Source: Plecoglossus altivelis
Taxonomy: Eukaryota; Chordata; Actinopteri; Osmeriformes; Plecoglossidae
Direction: 5' to 3'
NCBI GenBank assembly: GCA_036571765.1
Contig: BROE01000022.1
Coordinates: forward strand, 18,003,558 to 18,067,557
Length of the DNA: 64,000 nt
Part shown: in pieces, positions 26,883-36,395 of the stretch
How positions within the stretch are numbered: position 1 is the stretch's first letter
Layout of the letters: each line of letters starts with the position of its first letter
Translations under genes and position numbers: made by a program
The notes under the pieces: model-generated
The model's input: the letters and a program-made list of their open reading frames with translations, nothing else
Told to the model about the DNA's origin: nothing
Databases searched by the model: none

Positions 26883-27239
26883 GAGAGAGGAGGGAGGCAC
26901 AGGGGGCAGTGGGGCGTGCCCCACCGACTGATTGTGGCTTGAGACCTGGTATCGTGCGACCAGCTCACTCCGAACCACACCATGTTAACACACAGCGCTA
27001 CCCCCCTACGCACAGCAACCCTCACCCGCGCAGCACGACGAACAGACACGACCCGCCTACCCCATCACAACACAGCACGCCACTACCCACCAGAAAACGT
27101 GTGGAACAGCACCCAGGTCACCCAAAGTTGTCACAGATCCGCCTCACCATCCGACACAGCACACCAGCACCCACACTTACCCCTACACCCCACCACAGCA
27201 CCCAGCTCACGCCCTACCCCACACACACACACCAGCTCA

Positions 27240-27375
27240 CCGAGCCCCACCACATCCCTCTCTCCCCGCACCCTCCCCTCCTCCCCCCCCTCTCCCCCCC
27301 CCCCCCTCCCCGCCCCCTTTCCCCCCCCCCCCCCCCCCTCCCCCTCCACCACCCTCCCCCCCTCCCCACCCATCA
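27240..27375 (+). repeat. poly-C/CCCT low-complexity tract
   Basis: Almost only C with scattered T on the plus strand, including runs of 14 or more C. It lies in the putative neurabin 3' UTR. The minus strand would be G-quadruplex prone. Such tracts are error-prone in assembly. Confidence 0.9.
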
Positions 27376-28320
27376 TCATGGCATCCCCAGTCCCGCACTG
27401 ACTTATTCCTCAGAACATCTGCCTCTCGCTTTCCCCCACTATCCACCTTTACGCACCTCAACGTCCTCCACTCCCTCCTCTTCTGCTTTTCTGCTCGCTA
27501 TTTATACTCCCTCCAAGCCTAGACGACCACTCATAGACATCGCCCTTTCTGCTATTGGCCTTCTCCCTCTGCTCATCGCTCCCCGGATCAGCACTCTTAA
27601 ACGCACTTAACACTTCTGCTTCTGCTTTACTCGCTCTTCCCAATATCTGGTTAGTTTCAGCTATCCTGCTTATCTGACATTTTCTCCCTCTCCTCCTCAA
27701 GCCTTCCGACCGCTATCACTACATTCATCAGAGCACCCACTCGTGCCTGACGCCATCTCACACCATGTTACCATTCTCAAATCACACATCGTATGCGCAG
27801 CATCTCTCCTGCTACCCTCTGACCTACATACATCTACTCTCCGCACACCGTTGTCCGACACTCCGTACCTCTGCTACTCCCTTCCCACATCTACAAGCTC
27901 ATTCTACACCCTTACTAATGTCATACTCAACTCTCCTCCCTTGTCTTATCTTCATCCCCATATTTCTCTCCTGCCACCTAGCAAACCCAGCCTCACGCTG
28001 TCACACTACATACATGCCATCCACTTCACACAGGTTAACATGTGCGCACAAACATTGTACTTATGGTTTGTCTTCTATGGCCACAGACACAGTAGAACTT
28101 ATTCTTGTGTTGATTCAAGGTGTGATTCACCAAATATCGACTCAGCAAATCAATCTTGTTTATATGAAATATACTGTACTTGCTTTTATATAGTTTAATA
28201 TGTCGTCCGCCAATTGCAGCAACCCTATTGACACTACAGTTGACATCAAACTGACGATGGCATATTAGGCATGAAACTAAAACCAGAAGCTACCATGTTT
28301 TTACCACTATAAAGCTGCAG

Positions 28321-28326
28321 AATAAA
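28321..28326 (+). terminator. ppp1r9a: candidate neurabin poly(A) signal AATAAA
   Basis: AATAAA lies 1.4 kb after the neurabin stop, in locally AT-rich DNA beyond the C-rich tract. It is the first clean hexamer I noticed on this strand after the stop codon. Use is inferred only from position. Confidence 0.35.
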
Positions 28327-29149
28327 TGCTTTTTGTCTCTAAGTTAGCCAGTAGTATGTAGGTCCACAAGAGGAAGGACTGCAGTACTGCCTTTGATCTG
28401 TTTTATACTATTCTTTGCTTGTGTAACTTGCCTGTGGTCATGTACAGATATTTCCTTGCAGGAACATTGTACAGTTATTGAGATAAAAGCTCTATTATTG
28501 TCTTTTAAGCTTCAAAGGGTGACAAGGTTTTACATGTATAAATACAGTTTTATACAGACAGGATGCCTATTAACTGCATAACTTTTTAAAATGGACATTA
28601 ATGATTCAAGTCCATCATTTAATACTTTATACTTTTTCTACTAAGTAGAATAGCCTCTAGGATGAGAACATGTTTTTTTGCTAAATGAAAGACGAAAAGA
28701 ATCACGCGACGAGGAAAAGGTTGGCTTGTCTCGTCTCCAACTGTGCCTGGGATTTATGAGTGGATGATGTTCTGCTTCTGTTCTGTCTGTCAATTGAACC
28801 AACCATTGTGGTGTGTTACTGAGCGGTACCGAGACGTAGGCTGTTATTGTGCGTAGCGTGCCTTCCCTATGTGGTGTCTCAAGCTCGTGGGAATCAACAT
28901 GCGCTTGTGACAAACCGACCTAATCAGCTGTTGTCTTCACCTCCATGTTTTCTGTCAGGATGCATGCTGAGCGACCGATCTTCCATAGGAGCTTTTTTTT
29001 CTACACTCGCGCATGATTCAGTGTCTCATTGATTCAAACTGCGGGTAAAAAAACTGTTTGAATTCCTCCGTGTGCTCAGTCAGAATGTACCCAGATGTGT
29101 TCACTTACTCTTGGTACACGGTGACAATGCCGCATCAATAAACTGAAAC

Positions 29150-29660
29150 AAATGAAGTGTTGGTGGTGCTTGTGCTGTTCTTGTGTCCCTAACGCTGATC
29201 AAATGAAGTGTTGGTGGTGCTTGTGCTGTTCTTGTGTCCCTAACGCTGATCAAATTAAGTGTTGGTGGTGCTTGTGCTGTTCTTGTGTCCCTAACACTGA
29301 TCATATGAAGTGTTGGTGGTGCTTGTGCTGTTCTTGTGTCCCTAACACTGATCAAATGAAGTGTTGGTGGTGCTTGTGCTGTTCTTGTGTCCCTAACACT
29401 GATCAAATTAAGTGTTGGTGGTGCTTGTGCTGTTCTTGTGTCCCTAACGCTGATCATATGAAGTGTTGGTGGTGCTTGTGCTGTTCTTGTGTTCCTAACG
29501 CTGATCATATGAAGTGTTGTTGGTGCTTGTGCTGTTCTAGTGTCCCTAACGCTGATCAAATGAAGTGTTGGTGGTGCTTGTGCTGTTCTAGTGTCCCTAA
29601 CGCTGATCAAATGAAGTGTTGGTGGTGCTTGTGCTGTTCTTGTGTCCCTAACGCTGATCA
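29150..29660. repeat. 51-bp minisatellite, 10 copies
   Basis: Unit AAATGAAGTGTTGGTGGTGC continuing TTGTGCTGTTCTTGTGTCCC and TAACGCTGATC, 51 bp, repeated ten times with few substitutions (AACGCTG versus AACACTG; CTTGTG versus CTAGTG; AAATGAAG versus AAATTAAG). Because 51 is a multiple of 3 and no copy carries a stop, it is open on both strands (a 17-residue Cys/Trp-rich period on plus, an SVRDTRTAQAPPTL-type period on minus). No start context, splice site or homology supports coding. Confidence 0.95.
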
Positions 29661-29880
29661 GCTTGTCTGTAGGAGAATCCCCACCACTCAAAAAGCAAGA
29701 AAGGAAATTAGAAATGTATTATTCAGCAGTGCAAAGCAACTGTCCCCACAGACATACGTTCTGACTTTGTTTATTCACATTTCCATTCCGCCAGACAAAA
29801 GGACAACAGAAGAGAGCAGGATCTACACGTCACCTCACCGGGTGTCGAAACGTAACACTTTAACCTGTAACTCACTTTAT

Positions 29881-30441
29881 NNNNNNNNNNNNNNNNNNNN
29901 NNNNNNNNNNNNNNNNNNNNNNNNNNNNNNNNNNNNNNNNNNNNNNNNNNNNNNNNNNNNNNNNNNNNNNNNNNNNNNNNNNNNNNNNNNNNNNNNNNNN
30001 NNNNNNNNNNNNNNNNNNNNNNNNNNNNNNNNNNNNNNNNNNNNNNNNNNNNNNNNNNNNNNNNNNNNNNNNNNNNNNNNNNNNNNNNNNNNNNNNNNNN
30101 NNNNNNNNNNNNNNNNNNNNNNNNNNNNNNNNNNNNNNNNNNNNNNNNNNNNNNNNNNNNNNNNNNNNNNNNNNNNNNNNNNNNNNNNNNNNNNNNNNNN
30201 NNNNNNNNNNNNNNNNNNNNNNNNNNNNNNNNNNNNNNNNNNNNNNNNNNNNNNNNNNNNNNNNNNNNNNNNNNNNNNNNNNNNNNNNNNNNNNNNNNNN
30301 NNNNNNNNNNNNNNNNNNNNNNNNNNNNNNNNNNNNNNNNNNNNNNNNNNNNNNNNNNNNNNNNNNNNNNNNNNNNNNNNNNNNNNNNNNNNNNNNNNNN
30401 NNNNNNNNNNNNNNNNNNNNNNNNNNNNNNNNNNNNNNNNN
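29881..30441. other. assembly gap (561 Ns) flanked by identical sequence
   Basis: A run of N. The bases just before it and just after it are the same: ACGTAACACTTTAACCTGTA followed by ACTCACTTTAT. The gap is therefore either an unresolved tandem repeat or an unjoined overlap. It lies between neurabin and PDK and interrupts no predicted exon. Confidence 0.98.
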
Positions 30442-30708
30442 ACGTAACACTTTAACCTGTAACTCACTTTATAGTTTCAAAAACAGTTTGCGTCACGTTA
30501 CCGAACACGTTATTGAAGTCTTGCGTTCTGCTAAAGAAAATACAACAAGTGTGACCATGGCAACAGAGTTTATAACCAGACCACACTTTTCTACCTGTGC
30601 TTTCCATTTTGTACTGAATAAATAAACTTCTTTAGCAAAAAACTGTTGAATCCAAGCAGCCGTCGTCTTATCATACACCAACCAAGTAACAAATGTTCCT
30701 TCCTGGCT

Positions 30709-30714
30709 TTAATA
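30709..30714 (-). terminator. candidate PDK poly(A) signal ATTAAA
   Basis: The minus strand reads ATTAAA about 300 bp after the PDK stop codon. It is the common variant hexamer; no closer AATAAA was noticed on that strand. Assignment is by position only. Confidence 0.3.
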
Positions 30715-31015
30715 CATGTTAAAATACTTGAATATCTCCAAAAAAGTGCGTACTGTAGCTGTTAAAGAATGATATTCTTCAATTCAGCTAAGTTTGTTAT
30801 TCACATTATTTAGCTTGGCACTACAACTTGTAGCTGAAAAAGGTCACACGCTGTTTCTACGAGGAGCAAAGGTTTGACCTAATGCCTGAGGGGCCTGTAA
30901 CATCATCCACACAAAATCCAATCCAAACAGCAACTCCAAACCACTCGTGCGACATCTTGTATTTGTGTAAACCTCTTGGGAGGTGCCTCTCCTCGCTGCG
31001 TCCAGCCCTCCAGGT

Positions 31016-34000
31016 CTAGAAGCTCCGGAAGGTGGTCATGTCTTTGGGCTCCTTGCTAGGAACGCACCAGTCGTCTGCCTCGTGGATGGTTTTGTAGTGC
31101 TTCCACGCTGACTTGTTGTAAACAGGAAGTCTCTCGATAGACTCCGTGGACAAGGCCTGCTCAAGATCATGGAGAGGTGCCACGAAACATACAAAAAACA
31201 AAACCATAGGTCATTATTCCTTATGTCGTTGTTTCTCCGTGTGAAGCTGCAGAGTGTTTGTGTCTATTTTAATGTCTCACCCGGATATAAATGATGGCGT
31301 CGGTGCCGTGGCCCTCCAGGGAGTACAGCTTCAGGTCTCCCTGAAAGTACCTGGCGTACAGCCGGGAGATGGGCAGACCATAACCATAACCAGCCTACGG
31401 ACAGAAACACTATCAGCCCAGGAACACAAACATGATCAGGCTGGATGATGGAGTGACAGGGGGGTTCTGGATGGTGTTTGTGTGTGCTGCGACAGGGGGT
31501 TCTGGGGGGTGTATGCAGTGACAAGGGTTCTGGGCGCTGTGTGTGTGTGTGACAGAGGTTCTGGATGGTGTGTGTGTGTGCTGTGACAGGGTTTCTGGGC
31601 GCTGTGTGTGACAGGGGTTCTGGGTGCTGTGTGTGTGTGTGACAGAGGTTCTGGATGGTGTGGGTGTGTGTTTGTGTGACAGAGGTTCTGGGCGCTGTGT
31701 GTGTGTGTGTGTGCTGTGACAGAGGTTCTGGGTTCTGTGTGTGTGTGGGGCGCTGTGACAGGAAGACTCACCAGAGGGGTGGCCCTGGACGGCTCCATGC
31801 TGGGCCGGGGAGCAGTGGAGTAGGTGTAGGTGAACAGCCGGTCGATCTTCCGCAGCGGGACGCCTCCTCCTCGATCGCTGACCTGGGGGAGGAACCACAG
31901 GCAGGTGACCTTTGACATCAAGCAGGGAAGCGAGGGGTGGGGGGCAGCGTTGCGGAGCAGCAGCTCTCTACCTTGACAGTCAGGTCTTCAGACCCCAGAG
32001 CCACCTGGGCGTGGACAGGAGGATATTCCATAGCATCTCCGTACAACTCCATAGTCGCCCTCATGGCGTTCTAGAGAAAAAGATCATCCATTCCTATATC
32101 ATTTACTTCACACAGGCAACTGGATGGGTCACAGACCTCACAGTACCGTTGATGTGAAACCTCTACTGGTAAACATTGGTAATGGTGAAAGTCAAGTCAA
32201 GTCAAGTTGTGCTTTATTGTCATTCTGCTACATGTGGGGACATACAGTGGAACGAAATGTCGTGCCTCACAGAGCCATGCCTCTACATAAGTACAGGCAT
32301 ACAACAGTACAGGCATACAACAACTAAGTCAAAATAAATATAACAATTTTCCCCATACATAAACTAAAAAAATACAAACTATACAAACTGTACGAATACT
32401 TACGGATGGGGTGCTGTACATGTGCATAGAGTACTGTACATGTGCATAGAGTACTGTACATGTGCAAGGAGTGCTGTACATGTGCAAGGAGTGCTGTACA
32501 TGTGCAAGGAGTACTGTACATGTGCAAGGAGTACTGTACATGTGCATAGAGTACTGTACATGTGCAGAGAGTGCTGTACATGTGCAGAGAGTGCTGTACA
32601 TGTGCAAGGAGTACTGTACATGTGCAAAGAGTACTGTACATGTGCATAGAGTACTGTACATGTGCATAGAGTGCTGTACATGTGCAGAGAGTGCTGTACA
32701 TGTGCATAGAGTACTGTACATGTGCAAAGAGTACTGTACATGTGCAGAGAGTGCTGTACATGTGCAGAGAGTGCTGTACATGTGCAGAGAGTGCTGTACA
32801 TGTGCAGAGAGTACTGTACATGTGCAGAGAGTGCTGTACATGTGCAGAGAGTGCTGTACATGTGCAGAGAGTGCTGTACATGTGCATAGAGTACTGTACA
32901 TGTGCAAGGAGTACTGTACATGTGCAAAGAGTACTGTACATGTGCAGAGAGTGCTGTACATGTGCATAGAGTACTGTACATGTGCAGAGAGTACTGTACA
33001 TGTGCAGAGAGTGCTGTACATGTGCAGAGAGTACTGTACATGTGCAAAGAGTACTGTACATGTGCATAGAGTACTGTACATGTGCAGAGAGTACTGTACA
33101 TGTGCAGAGAGTGCTGTACATGTGCAGAGAGTGCTGTACATGTGCATAGAGTACTGTACATGTGCATAGAGTACTGTACATGTGCATAGAGTACTGTACA
33201 TGTGCATAGAGTACTGTACATGTGCATAGAGTACTGTACATGTGCATAGAGTGCTGTACATGTGCATAGAGTACTGTACATGTGCAAAGAGTGCTGTACA
33301 TGTGCAAGGGAGGAATATGAGCATGTAAGGATGTAACGTGTGCGTACCTTGAAGAGTTCGAACACCATGTGGTAGAGATGTGAGGGGACGTACACCACGG
33401 TCACAGGTTTACCGTCGTCTTTCACTGCCACGACCAAATCACAAAGACCGTCAGATCATCTACAACCACTTACTCGTATAATCACTATTTTTGAAGTGTG
33501 TGTGATGAAGTCTGTCACCATTAAACTCCTCCAGTATCAACTCTGGGGAGCTCATGTAATACCGGTCACATAGGTTTCTGGCGTTCTCGTAAGCGTCTAT
33601 GGAAGAGGAGGAGAATCCATGTTAGAGCTGCAACGCTGCAGCAGCCAAGGCCACCATCTCTAACCTTCTGGAACATCTAATTCTTCGCAGGCCCAAACCT
33701 CTTTCAATCCAAGAACCCAACACAGCTTCGTTTGAGACTTGATAACGGTTCATTACAGTTACGACGCTGAGAATGTGTTATAATGAGAACTAGCAGACAT
33801 TACAGGAAGCCCACAGGCATCTGTTAAAAAGTGAGCACCTTGAATGTGTGAACACGTCTTCATCTTACCGGTTCACAGTGACGGATGACTCTGGTCTCTA
33901 GCCAAACTTGTAACACAGCGCTTTCATTTCTCCTATGACCCAAATAACTCAAGCACTCTCCGTGTCTCGCGTTCATTTCCATAAAGTTTGAAAGGCCTTG

Positions 34001-35566
34001 TTTTGTTTTGCTTTTCATGTCTCAAATTCACCAACTTTCAGGGATTTGAATGAGCTCTTGGTGCCCAGCCAACCACAGCAGTGAATGATGTACAAGAGCA
34101 GATGTTACTCACCCTTCACCACTTCAGCCACACAGCAGTGAACGATGTACAAGAGCAGATGTTACTCACCCTTCACCACCTCAGCCACACAGCAGTGAGG
34201 GTCGATGCTCCCGATCTGTTTAGGATGGGCTGGGTTCACCTTGACTTTCCCTCCAAACAGCAGGGCTACACGCACACACACGCACACACGCACACACGCG
34301 CACACACACACGCACACACACGCACACACAATGAAATGATACAAGATGACTGACAACATTAGGAGTTGTAATGTTAGCATATGGTTTAAGTTGCTATGCT
34401 CCCATGTCTACTTTAATCATCTATTTTAGGCATACAGCTGAGAAACATCTTGGCCCTTGAAAATAACGGAGAGCTTTAACAGATGTAGCATGCTCACTGT
34501 GCTGGTTGAGAAGCATTCGGATGGATATTCTGCTCATGTAGAATCGATCTAGGAAATACTGGACGTTCTGGCTCACGATGGGATCGGTTCCATAGGCCTC
34601 CTTGTATTCCACCACCCCCTGGGCCATGGTGGGTATGACGTCATTATGTCTGTTCCGAATCCTTATGACAGCATCGGTGAAGCTGCAATTGAGACCCAGT
34701 GAGCGACATGTACAGGAATGGAGCGTCGTCAAAACCGGCGTCATCTTTTGCCGAGCTCGTTAATCGACTTACTCATATGTGACTTTCTCGTCATTAACGT
34801 TTCTGTCCTTGAATTCGATGATGTCCTGAAGACTTTGCATGTACCTAAAACCGCCAAAAAAGAATGAAAATTAAGCAAAAGAGTGTCTTGAAGGAGGTTT
34901 GATCGCTTTAAAAACACGACACTCAAAACAGGAGAAGAGGGGCGCTAACTCGTGCACTCACCAACTCTGTACCAATTTGACCGATGGGGTCCTCAACAAA
35001 TTGTCGGGCAACAAGTTAATTTCCTTCATGATGTTGGCCAGTCTCACAGGCAACTCTTGTCTAAGAAACACGAACGATGTTTTCTCGCATGCATTTTCAG
35101 AACCTAGACACAGACACAAATTATCTTGATGTAAATCACTGATTTTCAAACAGAACAACCATCCAGCGTCGGTTTTCAAACTAGGGTGAACAAACTCGCT
35201 TCAAGGGCACAATGCATTGTATTTATTATAATTTTGTATTAATATATCATTTCTAATGTCTGATCTCTCTTTTTTAAATCGCGTTGTTTTATTCCATACA
35301 TAGGCTATTATATTATAGAATTTCTATAATATGATATCAGACGGGGTGCGTGGTGAACTAATTTATTTAAATGGGATATGCAGATTTACACGTATGAAAA
35401 CCCTTGATCGAGACAGAAAGTGGCTTTTCTGAAGAGCTCGTTGTTAGAGACACTTACCGAAATCCAAGAACTGTTTCATTGAGAGGGGTGATGGTGAGAA
35501 TCTGGAGTAGTAATCGATGTGTTTTGCGATGGATACATTGCTCATCAGTGTCCTTAAAAGTCTCAT
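31016..35566 (-). CDS. mitochondrial pyruvate dehydrogenase kinase (PDK2/PDK4 type), 11 exons
   Basis: Serine kinase of the mitochondrial matrix that phosphorylates the E1-alpha subunit and switches off the pyruvate dehydrogenase complex. Exons, in transcription order: 35566-35458, 35103-34962, 34844-34773, 34682-34498, 34265-34170, 33596-33519, 33424-33348, 32070-31972, 31882-31772, 31394-31281, 31156-31016. All phases join, giving exactly 407 aa, the length of human PDK2. Seen: RFSPSPLSMKQFLDFG near the N-terminus; VRNRH-type helix (IRNRHNDVIPTMAQG); GHKL ATPase N-box ELFKNAMRAT (from 250), G1 box SDRGGGVP (288-295), G2 box GYGYGLP (325-331), and the C-terminal DW motif (390-391). By remembered sequence it is closest to PDK2, but ADDWCVPS and FTYTYSTAP also fit PDK4, and synteny with neurabin-1 would favour PDK4. 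Isoform left open. Confidence 0.95.
32190..32345. mobile_element. possible remnant of a dispersed repeat in a PDK intron
   Basis: It starts with tandem GTCAA units (GTCAAGTCAAGTCAAGT), then TGCTTTATTGTCATTCTGC and ACATACAGTGGAACGAAAT. I remember this arrangement as a common interspersed element of ray-finned fish genomes, but I cannot name the family. A related-looking start (CAAATCAAATCATTTTACTG) occurs near 45636. No coding capacity is seen. Confidence 0.4.
32404..33308. repeat. 20-bp minisatellite, about 44 full units, in PDK intron
   Basis: Unit TGTGCANNGAGTNCTGTACA. From 32421 to 33300 the 20-bp register never slips. Variation is confined to two adjacent positions (TA, AG, GA or AA) and one A/G position. 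Palindromic words TGTACA, GTAC and TGCA recur in each unit. Since 20 is not a multiple of 3 and no unit creates a stop in any phase, all frames read through; the resulting 230-345-aa frames are artefacts. The array lies between PDK exons 7 (33348) and 8 (32070). Confidence 0.97.
34087..34200 (-). repeat. 57-bp tandem duplication spanning a PDK splice donor
   Basis: The segment GATGTACAAGAGCAGATGTT, ACTCACCCTTCACCACCTCA, GCCACACAGCAGTGAA occurs twice, at offset 57 bp. The right copy holds the true 3' end of exon 5 and its donor (exon ends 34170). The left copy, one base different in the exon part, duplicates both and lies in the following intron with an intact GTGAGT donor at about 34112. Confidence 0.9.
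34266..34329 (-). repeat. TG-rich tract directly at a PDK splice acceptor
   Basis: Read on the minus strand it is TGTGTGCG repeats running up to GTGTAG, the acceptor of PDK exon 5 (exon begins 34265). It replaces the usual polypyrimidine tract. Confidence 0.9.
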
Positions 35567-36395
35567 TTTGACAGATTTTAGGCTTGTGTTCCCCCGGCTT
35601 GTGTGAAAATAGCTAGCTAAAACTGAATTTTAGATTAAACTAACTGCCCACAGACGAGCTGTTGGCTGACCATAGCAAGTGAACAAGTACAAAATGCAAG
35701 AATGCAGAGCGAAATGTTACCATGGTCATTAACTTTAGCTGGCTAGCATTGCTAATTTTGCAATGACGCAACCTGTTTTATTGGGGTTAACGATATAAAT
35801 TACGAGGTGTCCCCGTCTGGCCAGACTCAAAACACTGATCACTGCCAGTCTATGTTTGTTCTCATTGGCCCAAGGCCGTAAGCTTCTCACATGCGTCACT
35901 TGTGGTAAAAGTGCTTTGTCCCGCCTTTTCCGCCTTTTGGCCCCGGAAGCACAATCAAATGTTTTTATTTTATTGTTTTAGTAAATGTCCTAATTCAGTG
36001 TGGAATAAAAATACATAATCGGAGTTTTTTATATGTTTTTAAATTACTATTGAACTTTAGAATTGATGGGATCAAGAGAGAACATACGTAATCGTTTGGA
36101 CTACAAATCCCATTTCTAGTAACGAGCGAATGACTCATAACGTATTACGCATAAACATGTTCTAACCGGATGTGATTGCTACGTAGTGAGTAGCCATTAG
36201 CTCCTAGCTGTTTTCCTTGCGAACGCGTCGATTAAACCAAAAGAGAAGAAGAACAAGAAACAGAAGGAAAAGAACCCCGACTAAAGAATAATACCTAGAA
36301 CTACCAGCGGAACTCCATCGTGATTTACGGCAGGTTGGACTCGATACACGCCCAGTACAGTCAATTTACGTTTATTTGTTTACACATCAGGCAAC
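35567..36395. promoter_or_regulatory. head-to-head intergenic interval, bidirectional promoter candidate
   Basis: 830 bp separates the divergent PDK and PPIL2 start codons. The left side has GAACTAAT-rich DNA, the centre is AT-rich (about 35945-36060), and the PPIL2 side (about 36170-36395) is a plausible 5' UTR. CCGCCTTTTCCGCCTTTTGG (35922) and short CG-containing words occur, but there is no clear CpG island or TATA box. Shared promoter use is inferred from spacing. Confidence 0.4.

Larger units (their letters stand above)
26883..31015. other. intergenic interval between neurabin and PDK (both 3' flanks)
   Basis: It holds the neurabin 3' UTR and the downstream flank of the PDK gene on the other strand. 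Left part (about 26960-28050): a very C-rich, G-poor stretch. Middle: candidate neurabin poly(A) signal at 28321. Right: the 51-bp minisatellite, an N gap and AT-rich unique DNA. No further gene is supported; long reading frames here come from the repeat and from Ns. Confidence 0.6.

Noticed and set aside
29152..30447. Long plus-strand frame of about 430 codons
   Set aside because: It is the 51-bp minisatellite plus the N gap read as unknown residues; there is no gene evidence.
32324..33437. Several overlapping frames of 230-345 codons on both strands
   Set aside because: All come from the stop-free 20-bp minisatellite. One run overlaps true PDK exon 7 by chance.
34112..34125. Second donor after PDK exon 5 as the real exon end
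   Set aside because: Extending to it adds an immediate in-frame stop (AAG GGT GAG TAA), while the first donor (exon end 34170) restores the 407-residue family length.
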